Positions 1 to 6,150 of a DNA stretch of 12,481 nucleotides are shown here, piece after piece. The stretch comes from Clostridia bacterium. GTDB taxonomy: Bacteria; Bacillota; Clostridia; Christensenellales; DTU072. Each line of letters begins with the position of its first letter. Position 1 is the stretch's first letter. The stretch is from NCBI GenBank assembly GCA_028701415.1, contig JAQVQU010000042.1, forward strand, positions 1 to 12,481. Reading direction: 5' to 3'. A model generated the notes under the pieces. The model saw nothing but the letters and a program-made list of their open reading frames with translations. It was not told where the DNA came from and did no database searches. The translations under genes were made by a program, and so were the position numbers.

Positions 1-94
1 AGAAATATTGGGAATAGATATAGGGAATCTAATTCACGAATAATTTCCTAGATTAGTTCTTATTTGATTATACAAATAGTTAAAGCCAAAATTT

Positions 95-120
95 TACCTC
101 CGAAGAAACCCTCGGAGGTA
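95..120 (-). terminator. Hairpin terminator after the ene-reductase operon
   Basis: TACCTCCGA (95-103) and TCGGAGGTA (112-120) form a perfect 9-bp stem with an 8-nt loop, 32 bp after the ene-reductase stop. In the minus-strand transcript it is followed by AAAAUUUUGG, an imperfect U-tract. On the plus strand it is followed by ATTTTATTT, so it could also stop a convergent transcript from the left. No gene is seen in 1-94. Confidence 0.7.
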
Positions 121-152
121 TTTTATTTAGGAGTATCTTTGGTTATGTGAGA

Positions 153-2438
153 TTAGATAGATCTTGCTTTTCTATATGCAGCCCTTGTAGCTTCGAATAT
201 CTTAGCACCTTTGAAACTATCTCCTACATTGTATACTTCCGGAGCCACATTATTTGCTACACAGTCGAAGAAAAGTTTGTTTGAACTACGTACTCCCATA
301 GCCAAAACAACGAGATCTGCATCCAATTCTCTTTCCACACTCTCATCTTTAATCTTTCTTAACAGATCCATTGGGTTTTCGACATTTTCGGGAAGTATCG
401 GAGCCCAGGTATTATATGGGTTAGGCACGTTTTTATGTTTATTTTGAGAAACCACTACCTTATTGCCAACTATTTTTACTAACTTTGTACAATTCAGTAG
501 TTCTACCCCTGCCTCTTCAAGGTAGTGTATTATATGGCCTCTGTTAGCAGTACATGTATGATTCATAATGTATTTGTCCATCTCTACAACTTTCACTTCC
601 TTGTCATACTCATAAGTAAGCCAGTATGCTGTCTCTGCTCCTACAACTCCGCCTCCAATAACAACAATATTTTTCTTTCCTTCTGCAAGAGACGGGTTTT
701 GAAGGAGGTCGATGGCTGCAACAACATTTTCTCCATTAATACCTTCAATTGATCCTGGTCTAACTGGAGTAGTGCCGGTAGCTGTAATTATTACATCATA
801 TCCACCCTGCTTCAAAGCCTCCAAGTCTCCTTCAGTTCCAAGAAGGAGTTTAAAATTGGGATTCTTCTTGAATTTCTCTACCATTGACTCTAGGAATATC
901 AGATAGTTTTTAATCTCATATTTAATCTTTGCGATACTTCCAGCAATTAGATTTCCGCCCAGCCTATTGCTCTTTTCAAATAAGTCAACTTTATGTCCCC
1001 TTTGGAGCAAAACTCCTGCTGCAGTAATACCTGCAGGGCCTCCACCAATAACAGCAACCTTCTTGCTCTTATCAGCCTTGGGTATCTCTTGTGCAAACTC
1101 ATCTTCATATGCTGTTCTGGGGTTAACGGCACACTGAGGGTGTCCCCCTTCGACAAACTCATTAATACAAGCTTCTTGGCAACCTATACATGGGCGAATA
1201 TCCATAACTTTTCCTGAATAAGCTTTATTACACCAATCAGGATCGGCGAGAAGAGGCCTTCCGAGCATTACCATATCACATTTATTATCTCTTAGCGCTT
1301 TTTCGGCTAAATCTGGGTAGCCGAGTTTTCCTACAGCTACTACAGGAACCTCTAGACCTTTATTGGTCTTAATCCCATTTGCTACAAAGTAATTCTTAAC
1401 TATTTCTGCTATATCAAGATAGCATCCTGGAGCCATTGATGATGGGGGATGGGGTAACCACCAGTTATCGTAACATCCAAGGTCCACATCAAACATATCG
1501 ACGCCAGCTTCGACTAAGTGTTTCATATATGTCAATGTCTCTTCAGGAGTTCTTTCATCCTTGAATTTTTTGAGAGGACTGACTGTTTTCATCTTCTCTT
1601 TATATGTCGCATTTAACATTAGAGAAAGGTCTATCCTGTACATAATAGGATAATCATTGCCTACTCTTCTGCGAATTTCCTTAATCATATCAATCCCAAA
1701 TCTTTCATAGTCGGCGTACTTACCCATTACCCTTCTGTTAAACGCAGGGTTTGTCATTTGCTCTAAAAGATATCCCTCATGGCCGTGGAGATAAACTCCA
1801 TCGAGATTTAATCCTTTTGCATCTGCGGACCCTTGGCCAATATTCTTTATAATCTTTTTTAAACTCTTATCAGATAATCTTAGGCAGGGAACATCCTTCA
1901 TATACCAGTTGGGGTTAAAAGAAGAGCTTCTTGGAAACTGCAGGGAATTAACTAGACATTGTGGATTTCCAACCCTTCCTAACCCTGGGGTAAGTTGCAC
2001 AAAGAAGTGTGCTCCATGAGCATGTACTTTCGCAGCAAGATCCCTCCACCCCGAATAAACTGTTCTGCTTCTGTCAATTCTTGGGAAGTAGGTCAAATCT
2101 CCAAGTTCATATAGTGATTTATCTATTCCATAAGAAACGGGTATTAAGCCAGAAGTTATTAGCCCAACTCCTCCCTTTGCCCTCTCTTCAAAATATTTAA
2201 TCATCTTATCGTTGGGTCTTCCGGTCTCTTCTGCCATGCATATATTTCCCATTGGAGCCATAACCAGCCTGTTTTTCACGGTTAGGTTATTTATCCTTAT
2301 GGGAGAAAACATTTTCTCATAGGGATATAGCTTAGATGTCATCTCAGGAACATCAAAACCGTGCTTCCACCAGTCTCCAAACTGAGAATCTAATTCCTTT
2401 AGTTTTTCCTCGTAACCCATTATCTTCTTTTCTTCCAT
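153..2438 (-). CDS. Enoate reductase / 2,4-dienoyl-CoA reductase-like Fe-S flavoenzyme (Old Yellow Enzyme family)
   Basis: A 761-residue cytoplasmic NAD(P)H-dependent ene-reductase with the FadH/enoate-reductase layout. Residues ~41-400 form the FMN-binding TIM barrel (FSPIRINNLTVKNRLVMAPM at 44-63; GHEGYLLEQ with candidate catalytic Tyr223; VMLGRPLLADP near 389-399). A [4Fe-4S] motif follows: C417-x2-C420-x3-C424-x11-C436. The C-terminal half holds an FAD site (VIGGGPAG, 463-470), an NAD(P)H site (VIGGGVVG, 593-600) and a closing flavin motif (YNVGD, 736-740). Electrons should pass from NAD(P)H through FAD and Fe-S to FMN and then to an activated C=C bond. The protein is longer than E. coli FadH (~670), mainly from ~40 extra N-terminal residues and an insertion near 275-300. 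By my alignment from memory, the His next to the FadH active site is Tyr323. The start has AAGGAG at 2445-2450, 6 nt upstream. It is the last gene of the aconitase-X operon, 80 bp after the small subunit. Family is certain; substrate is unknown. Confidence 0.93.
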   Translation of the reverse strand: MEEKKIMGYEEKLKELDSQFGDWWKHGFDVPEMTSKLYPYEKMFSPIRINNLTVKNRLVMAPMGNICMAEETGRPNDKMIKYFEERAKGGVGLITSGLIPVSYGIDKSLYELGDLTYFPRIDRSRTVYSGWRDLAAKVHAHGAHFFVQLTPGLGRVGNPQCLVNSLQFPRSSSFNPNWYMKDVPCLRLSDKSLKKIIKNIGQGSADAKGLNLDGVYLHGHEGYLLEQMTNPAFNRRVMGKYADYERFGIDMIKEIRRRVGNDYPIMYRIDLSLMLNATYKEKMKTVSPLKKFKDERTPEETLTYMKHLVEAGVDMFDVDLGCYDNWWLPHPPSSMAPGCYLDIAEIVKNYFVANGIKTNKGLEVPVVAVGKLGYPDLAEKALRDNKCDMVMLGRPLLADPDWCNKAYSGKVMDIRPCIGCQEACINEFVEGGHPQCAVNPRTAYEDEFAQEIPKADKSKKVAVIGGGPAGITAAGVLLQRGHKVDLFEKSNRLGGNLIAGSIAKIKYEIKNYLIFLESMVEKFKKNPNFKLLLGTEGDLEALKQGGYDVIITATGTTPVRPGSIEGINGENVVAAIDLLQNPSLAEGKKNIVVIGGGVVGAETAYWLTYEYDKEVKVVEMDKYIMNHTCTANRGHIIHYLEEAGVELLNCTKLVKIVGNKVVVSQNKHKNVPNPYNTWAPILPENVENPMDLLRKIKDESVERELDADLVVLAMGVRSSNKLFFDCVANNVAPEVYNVGDSFKGAKIFEATRAAYRKARSI

Positions 2439-2518
2439 TTTTCTCTCCTTGTATAAAAGTATATCTTATGTTATTGTTCTTCTTTTCGCCCAATAAATAC
2501 GGGAGTATTATATATAAT

Positions 2519-2965
2519 TTAAAAAACTTCTACAGTTCCATCCTTGTGAATGTTAATTTTCATTCCATTTTGGACATAATCTAAAAATTCATCCCCAAGT
2601 TTATCTATTACCGGCATAGGAGTATCTGTCCAAACATCATTTAGTATGATACCTGCAGCCGATACTGGATCGACTTCTTTTGAATACAACATACATGCTG
2701 GGAGTCTTCCCATGTCACCTACACAGTATATAATCATCCCTCCGGTGGTTGATCCTATTGTAAGCGGGAGACAAAGGGCCTTTCCTGCCATCTTTATGCC
2801 ATAAATGTTTTCATTATTTTGATCATCACAAGGAGCTTCTTTGCCCGAAGGAAGGGGTAAGAGTGCTTTTTTAAAGCTTGCAAGACAATTGAAACCTTGT
2901 TTTGAAACCACAGCTTCAGCTGTTAATTCTCCGGGAACCACAACACGTCCTTTGAATTGTTTCAT
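2519..2965 (-). CDS. Aconitase X small (swivel domain) subunit, DUF126 family
   Basis: A 148-residue protein matching the small swivel domain of aconitase X enzymes. Visible signatures are the N-terminal GRVVVPGELTAEAVVS, the phosphate/carboxylate-binding-type loop GSTTGG (71-76) after KMAGKALCLPLTI, and DPVSAAGIILND (99-110). In this family the small subunit closes over the active site of the large subunit, which carries the Fe-S cluster; together they dehydrate a hydroxylated carboxylate or phosphorylated substrate. Known members include bacterial cis-3-hydroxy-L-proline dehydratase and archaeal phosphomevalonate dehydratase. The ATG is 1 nt past the large-subunit stop, and its AGGAGG (2975-2980, 9-nt spacing) lies inside the large-subunit coding end, which points to coupled translation. 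Length is normal. Separate subunits, rather than one fused chain, indicate the two-chain (type II) form. Substrate not determinable. Confidence 0.92.
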   Translation of the reverse strand: MKQFKGRVVVPGELTAEAVVSKQGFNCLASFKKALLPLPSGKEAPCDDQNNENIYGIKMAGKALCLPLTIGSTTGGMIIYCVGDMGRLPACMLYSKEVDPVSAAGIILNDVWTDTPMPVIDKLGDEFLDYVQNGMKINIHKDGTVEVF

Positions 2966-2966
2966 A

Positions 2967-4238
2967 TTATTTTACCTCCTTTGTGATGAAATCTGCTATC
3001 TCGTCATCGGTATAATACCTTGCTGTCGAGTAGGTCCTAAACTTGTTGCTGTTGGTAATAACTGGAACCTTACTAGAGCCTGGGCTTGCAGAATATGTCA
3101 ACGGGCAGATGAAACTAACTATTACGCCTGTCTTTTTCAGCCTGTCTGCATACTCGGTTTTATCAAATTCTTTTTTTACCGCTGTCGCAGTGGTAAACAC
3201 AGTTGGCACAGTAACCTTCTTTTGCCCATTTTTCTTGAGATTCTCTTCTATCTTCTTTGTCCATTCTATTAGTTGAAATAGGGACAAATGAGGGCATCCA
3301 ATAAAGCACAGCTTGGGTTTAGCATTTGGATCCTCCCAAATTACTGGATAGCTTGCCTTTACTCTCTCAAGCTCAGCATCATCTATAACGTAGGTCTTTG
3401 CCCCTTCTTTTATTATATTTTCCCCCATTTCTATAGCTTCTGGGGTTAAATTCTCAATATGATAAAGTCCTACAGCTCCGTTACTTGCAGTTGCCGCTCC
3501 AAAATCCTTAAGATAACTTGTAGTTTTTTCATCAAGTGTATTCCCTATAAACTTATCAAGGCCCTTTACAAATGGGACCTGATCAACAACCTTCATTCCA
3601 ATTGCACTTCCTAAAATTTGTGCTTCAGGCTTCTTAGTTGTCTTGACTTCCACGATCCAATCAGCTTTTCTATTTTCATCCAGAATAAACCCAAAAGCGG
3701 GGACTAAACCTAAAACAGATCCAAACAACTCTAGAATCCCTGAGTTTCTATTGCATCTTGCCCCGAGAACCGAATTAGCATATACCACTGCAGATGATTC
3801 AGCCCAAGAAAGAATGTCTCCTTTCTTAGGAATATTCCCAACTTCTTTCAAATAACAGGTGCAGGTATGAGCATCTTCATCCTTCTTTCCCAGTTGCCAA
3901 AGCTGCTTTTCATATCTCTTTTGTTGAGAGTAGACAATTTTAAAAATGAGCTTTTCAACAGGCGAACAAGGTATATTCTTGTCGTAGGGCCTGGGGTCAA
4001 GTGTAAACTTTTCTCTTGGGAGGGCTCCATCATCTATAAGCCTCTGCATAAGATTAAAGGCAGCCTTCCAGGAAATAACACCTGCATTTGTCACTAAGTG
4101 TCCATATTCTTGTGTTACGGGAACCATTTTATCAGCCCCGTACAACTCGCCATACTTAATGAGTGTTTTCATTATCTTGGCTTTTGTTTCCCCTAGTTTT
4201 CCATCTAGAATAGCTTGTTGCTCCTCGGTCAAAAACAT
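2967..4238 (-). CDS. Aconitase X large (catalytic) subunit, DUF521 family dehydratase
   Basis: A 423-residue catalytic subunit of an aconitase-X dehydratase. Family blocks are visible in order: LTEEQQAILDG at the N terminus, GHLVTNAG (46-53), HTCTCYL (124-130), SWAESSAVVYANSVLGAR (144-161), FIGCPHLSL (312-320), ICPL (377-380) and ITNSNKFRTYS (394-404). Candidate Fe-S ligands are C126, C315 and C378, inferred from their positions in the conserved blocks. Two further cysteines sit where I expect other residues: C128 (family usually CTPYL) and C162 (family usually GARTNR). The protein pairs with the next gene (1 nt apart) and is probably oxygen-sensitive. The start has AGGAGGG (4246-4252), 7 nt upstream, and is the first Met of the frame. 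It is the first gene of the operon ending in the ene-reductase. It is not a citrate-cycle aconitase: that fold is far longer and has different signatures. Substrate unknown. Confidence 0.92.
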   Translation of the reverse strand: MFLTEEQQAILDGKLGETKAKIMKTLIKYGELYGADKMVPVTQEYGHLVTNAGVISWKAAFNLMQRLIDDGALPREKFTLDPRPYDKNIPCSPVEKLIFKIVYSQQKRYEKQLWQLGKKDEDAHTCTCYLKEVGNIPKKGDILSWAESSAVVYANSVLGARCNRNSGILELFGSVLGLVPAFGFILDENRKADWIVEVKTTKKPEAQILGSAIGMKVVDQVPFVKGLDKFIGNTLDEKTTSYLKDFGAATASNGAVGLYHIENLTPEAIEMGENIIKEGAKTYVIDDAELERVKASYPVIWEDPNAKPKLCFIGCPHLSLFQLIEWTKKIEENLKKNGQKKVTVPTVFTTATAVKKEFDKTEYADRLKKTGVIVSFICPLTYSASPGSSKVPVITNSNKFRTYSTARYYTDDEIADFITKEVK

Positions 4239-4258
4239 ATATATACCCTCCTATAAAG

Positions 4259-4270
4259 CGCTATATAGCG
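4259..4270. promoter_or_regulatory. Perfect 12-bp palindrome upstream of aconitase-X operon
   Basis: CGCTATATAGCG reads identically on both strands. It sits 6 bp before the AGGAGGG site of the large subunit and 20 bp before its ATG. It could be a repressor operator, or in RNA a short stem (only 4-5 bp once a loop is allowed) near the ribosome binding site. No known regulator site is recognised. Confidence 0.45.
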
Positions 4271-4310
4271 TTGTTAATCCATTTAGAAACTAAAAAACTC
4301 CTCGACCACT

Positions 4311-4339
4311 ATTTTATATGATAACAAAATATTGTTGAA
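4311..4339 (-). promoter_or_regulatory. Possible weak promoter of the aconitase-X operon
   Basis: On the minus strand TTCAAC (4334-4339), a 17-bp spacer and TAAAAT (4311-4316) make a sigma-A-like pair with a good -10 and a poor -35. An AACAA-N4-TTGTT inverted repeat (4323-4336) overlaps the spacer and -35. The rest of the 4239-4526 gap is AT-rich, and I saw no gene in it. Confidence 0.3.
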
Positions 4340-4377
4340 GATTAAATAGCAACTTAGCAAAAAATCGGGTTTCCCAT

Positions 4378-4404
4378 GAAAAATCCCAAGCAATTTTGCT
4401 TGGG
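4378..4404 (-). terminator. Rho-independent terminator of the nitroreductase gene
   Basis: CCCAAGC (4385-4391) and GCTTGGG (4398-4404) form a 7-bp stem; two A-T pairs could extend it over the AATTTT loop. On the minus strand it is followed directly by ATTTTTC, a good U-tract. It lies ~120 bp after the nitroreductase stop and before the aconitase-X operon, so it separates the two transcription units. Confidence 0.75.
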
Positions 4405-4526
4405 TAATATACCATGTTGCTTTATTCATTTGAAATATTATAATTTTTTTCGACAATCGGGATATATTATTCAAAATTCCGATTACTTCAGTAAATTAAT
4501 TCGAAAAATTATTGAATAACTCGTTT

Positions 4527-5711
4527 CTATTTTTTGAAGACTGGAATTAATGTCTTAGCTGTTATCAGAAGCTTGTTGAAGCCCCTTTGTTTTGTATCTA
4601 ATTTAGAATAAACTAAAGCAGCCGTCCTTACTACTCCCATAACCCCCTTATTTTTAGGGTCTATTTTCGTGCATAAAGCTGTCGCTGTACGCAAAGCAAT
4701 CCCAACCCCAAATTTTACTGGGTTTGCTGTGGGATATAAGGCTATTACGGTCCTTAAAGCACCTCGCAAATCATTGTATCCCAATTTATTAGTAGGTGAA
4801 GTAGCCACAGTTTTTCCCTTGTTAATTTCTGTTCTAGATCTTTTTATCAATTTACGCTTAAAAACTCTTTTGACAACTTTTTTACCAGGAAAAATCCGAA
4901 AAACTACCCCGTTATTCTTGGTAAAGATCTCGACTTTTGGATTATAATCTTGAGCCAATAAAGACAAATATACATGAGAAGCACAAATCCCTATATCAAT
5001 ATTCGGATAAGCCCATTTGAAGGGCTTAAAGTCTCCAGGAAGTCCAATTAAAATGCTTTCGAAGGACTCATCAAAAGAGAATCTCCAAGGTTGCATATTA
5101 ATCGCAGATGGGGACTTAATTCCCATCTCAATTGCTTGCATAAGATGCTCTGGAATTTTGGGTTCCAAAGATGGCTCTTCAAGTAAATCCTTTAGTACTT
5201 TTCGATTAAATGAAAAGACTGTCTTAACTAATCTATCATATAATCTAAGCCCCTTTTCTTGGAAATATCCCACCGGGCAACAACAAACAGTAGCCCTATC
5301 GGCAACTGATTTATCATTCAACCCAGGGTTATCTACTCCAACCAGTGTCTCGGGAGAAAGTGATAGTAACTCGGATTTTTTAAAAGTACCTATCCAACAG
5401 GTCGATAACCCTAAAGAAGTAGCCTTAAGAACGGCAATTTCGCCAATAAACCCAGTCTTTCCAAGCGAAATAGGATCTAAATCAGAAATGAACGCCATGT
5501 TGTCCTCGGGAGAACGAATGGTATAGTACATGTCCTTAGTGGGTTGGGCCTTAAAAAATTTTATTTCGGTGTTGTGAGTAAAAGGAAGAGGAACCGACTT
5601 AATAAAACTAACTAGTTGAGACATCGCTTCCGGTTCAACTGGGTCACTTGTAAAACTTCTAACTGACCTTCTGTTTTCAATTGCAGTTTTTGCATCAAAA
5701 ATCCAGTCCAT
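4527..5711 (-). CDS. Nitroreductase-family flavoprotein with a basic four-repeat C-terminal tail
   Basis: A 394-residue protein. Residues 1 to ~275 resemble the 'putative TM nitroreductase' group: ENRRSVRSF (12-20) as the FMN-phosphate segment, GLSTCWIGTF (101-110), then SPSAINMQPWRF (200-211) and DIGICASHVYLSLL (239-252). Finding the SPSAxNxQPW motif mid-chain is, as I recall, normal for this group. Members likely bind FMN and use NAD(P)H; the substrate is unknown. Three consecutive cysteines occur at 143-145. The family usually stops near 230-270 residues. Here a Lys/Arg-rich linker (277-300) leads into four exact 21-residue repeats (311-394) reaching the last residue. No clear hydrophobic membrane span is seen. 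The start is supported by AAGGAG (5720-5725, 8-nt spacing). The gene has its own promoter (5778-5806) and terminator (4378-4404), so it appears monocistronic. Confidence 0.8.
   Translation of the reverse strand: MDWIFDAKTAIENRRSVRSFTSDPVEPEAMSQLVSFIKSVPLPFTHNTEIKFFKAQPTKDMYYTIRSPEDNMAFISDLDPISLGKTGFIGEIAVLKATSLGLSTCWIGTFKKSELLSLSPETLVGVDNPGLNDKSVADRATVCCCPVGYFQEKGLRLYDRLVKTVFSFNRKVLKDLLEEPSLEPKIPEHLMQAIEMGIKSPSAINMQPWRFSFDESFESILIGLPGDFKPFKWAYPNIDIGICASHVYLSLLAQDYNPKVEIFTKNNGVVFRIFPGKKVVKRVFKRKLIKRSRTEINKGKTVATSPTNKLGYNDLRGALRTVIALYPTANPVKFGVGIALRTATALCTKIDPKNKGVMGVVRTAALVYSKLDTKQRGFNKLLITAKTLIPVFKK
4530..4781 (-). repeat. Four tandem 21-residue (63-bp) repeats at the nitroreductase C terminus
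   Basis: Residues 311-331, 332-352, 353-373 and 374-394 align without gaps. The Arg-Thr pair recurs at 320, 341 and 362 (Ile-Thr at 383), exactly 21 residues apart. Each unit has the pattern (basic)-G-x4-(L/V)-R-T-A-x-A-L-x2-K-x-D-P, with drift in the first and last copies. The DNA copies are diverged, so the duplication is not recent, yet the period is perfectly kept. Small and aliphatic residues alternate with Lys/Arg, which fits short amphipathic helices. Function unknown. Confidence 0.85.
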
Positions 5712-5777
5712 TTATATTTCTCCTTAAATACTATTGGTTATCCTTGGAGTTAACAACTTAAGTAGAATGATAATGAA

Positions 5778-5806
5778 ATTATACTCCTGATAACGTGTCA
5801 TTTGAA
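5778..5806 (-). promoter_or_regulatory. Sigma-A-like promoter of the nitroreductase gene
   Basis: On the minus strand TTCAAA (5801-5806), exactly 17 bp, then a consensus TATAAT (5778-5783). This predicts a start near 5771 and a ~60-nt leader ending in AAGGAG before the ATG at 5711. It lies between the permease stop and the nitroreductase; no hairpin terminator for the permease was found in 5784-5938. Confidence 0.6.
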
Positions 5807-5899
5807 CCCTTATTTTCTTCCTATTCGTCGTTTTACCCATCTTCAGAATTTTATTGGAAAAGAATATACACTGTTATTTGCCTTCTTTGTTTAGTGCGA

Positions 5900-6150
5900 T
5901 TCTTCAATTTTGGATTCAGAGATTCTTCAGCCCAGTTTTCAATTTTCGTTGTTAGGTGACTCTTCTTCAATTTGAGTGGTAGGAATTTCTTCAGCCAAAT
6001 TTTCACTTAGCGAAGAGGGACTTTCTTCAATTTGGGTAGCAGGCATTTCTTCAGCCCAGTTTTCGCTTATAGGGGAGGGACTTTCTTCAATTTGCGTAGC
6101 AGGGATTTCTTCAACCCAGTTTTCGCTTAGTGGGGAGGGACTTTCTTCTG
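5900..6150 (-). repeat. 60-bp tandem repeats at the RND permease 3' end, continuing past the stop
   Basis: The plus-strand word ttcttcaatttg recurs at 5963, 6023 and 6083, exactly 60 bp apart, with a partial copy at 6143. They encode three 20-residue units (residues 1870-1889, 1890-1909, 1910-1929) of the form EESPSPLSENW then AEEIPATQI. A fourth copy, starting at 5900, lies beyond the TGA stop (5939-5941). There the spacing becomes 63-64 bp, so the recognisable ENWAEE codons fall in a different frame. The units are strongly acidic and Ser/Pro-rich, in a tail predicted to be cytoplasmic and disordered. Confidence 0.88.

Noticed and set aside
153..2438. Bile-acid (bai) operon oxidoreductase
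   Set aside because: The flavoenzyme family is shared, but no other bai-type gene is present and the neighbours are aconitase-X subunits.
2841..3272. 143-codon plus-strand frame across the aconitase-X subunit junction
   Set aside because: It overlaps two confidently identified genes in antisense; the low-complexity hydrophobic residues come from the complement of their codons.
2519..4238. Citrate-cycle aconitase or isopropylmalate isomerase subunits
   Set aside because: The DUF521/DUF126 signatures and subunit lengths match aconitase X; the classic aconitase cysteine motifs and length are absent.
4283..4474. 63-codon minus-strand frame between nitroreductase and aconitase-X genes
   Set aside because: It runs through the terminator hairpin in an AT-rich gap, has no clear ribosome binding site and no recognisable features.
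4455..4484. AATCGG / CCGATT inverted repeat as a second terminator
   Set aside because: The stem is only 6 bp with an 18-nt loop, and on the minus strand it is followed by an A-run, not a U-tract.
5017..5526. 169-codon open frame on the plus strand opposite the nitroreductase
   Set aside because: The opposite strand encodes clear nitroreductase motifs, and this frame has no family match, so it is a shadow.
4530..5711. Nitroreductase with swapped (circularly permuted) halves, because the SPSAxNxQPW motif is mid-chain
   Set aside because: As I recall, this order is usual in the putative TM nitroreductase group, so it is not treated as novel.
5900..6150. Regular 60-bp repeats as a possible CRISPR array
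   Set aside because: The whole 60-bp unit is conserved with no variable spacers, and it is translated in frame as the permease tail.
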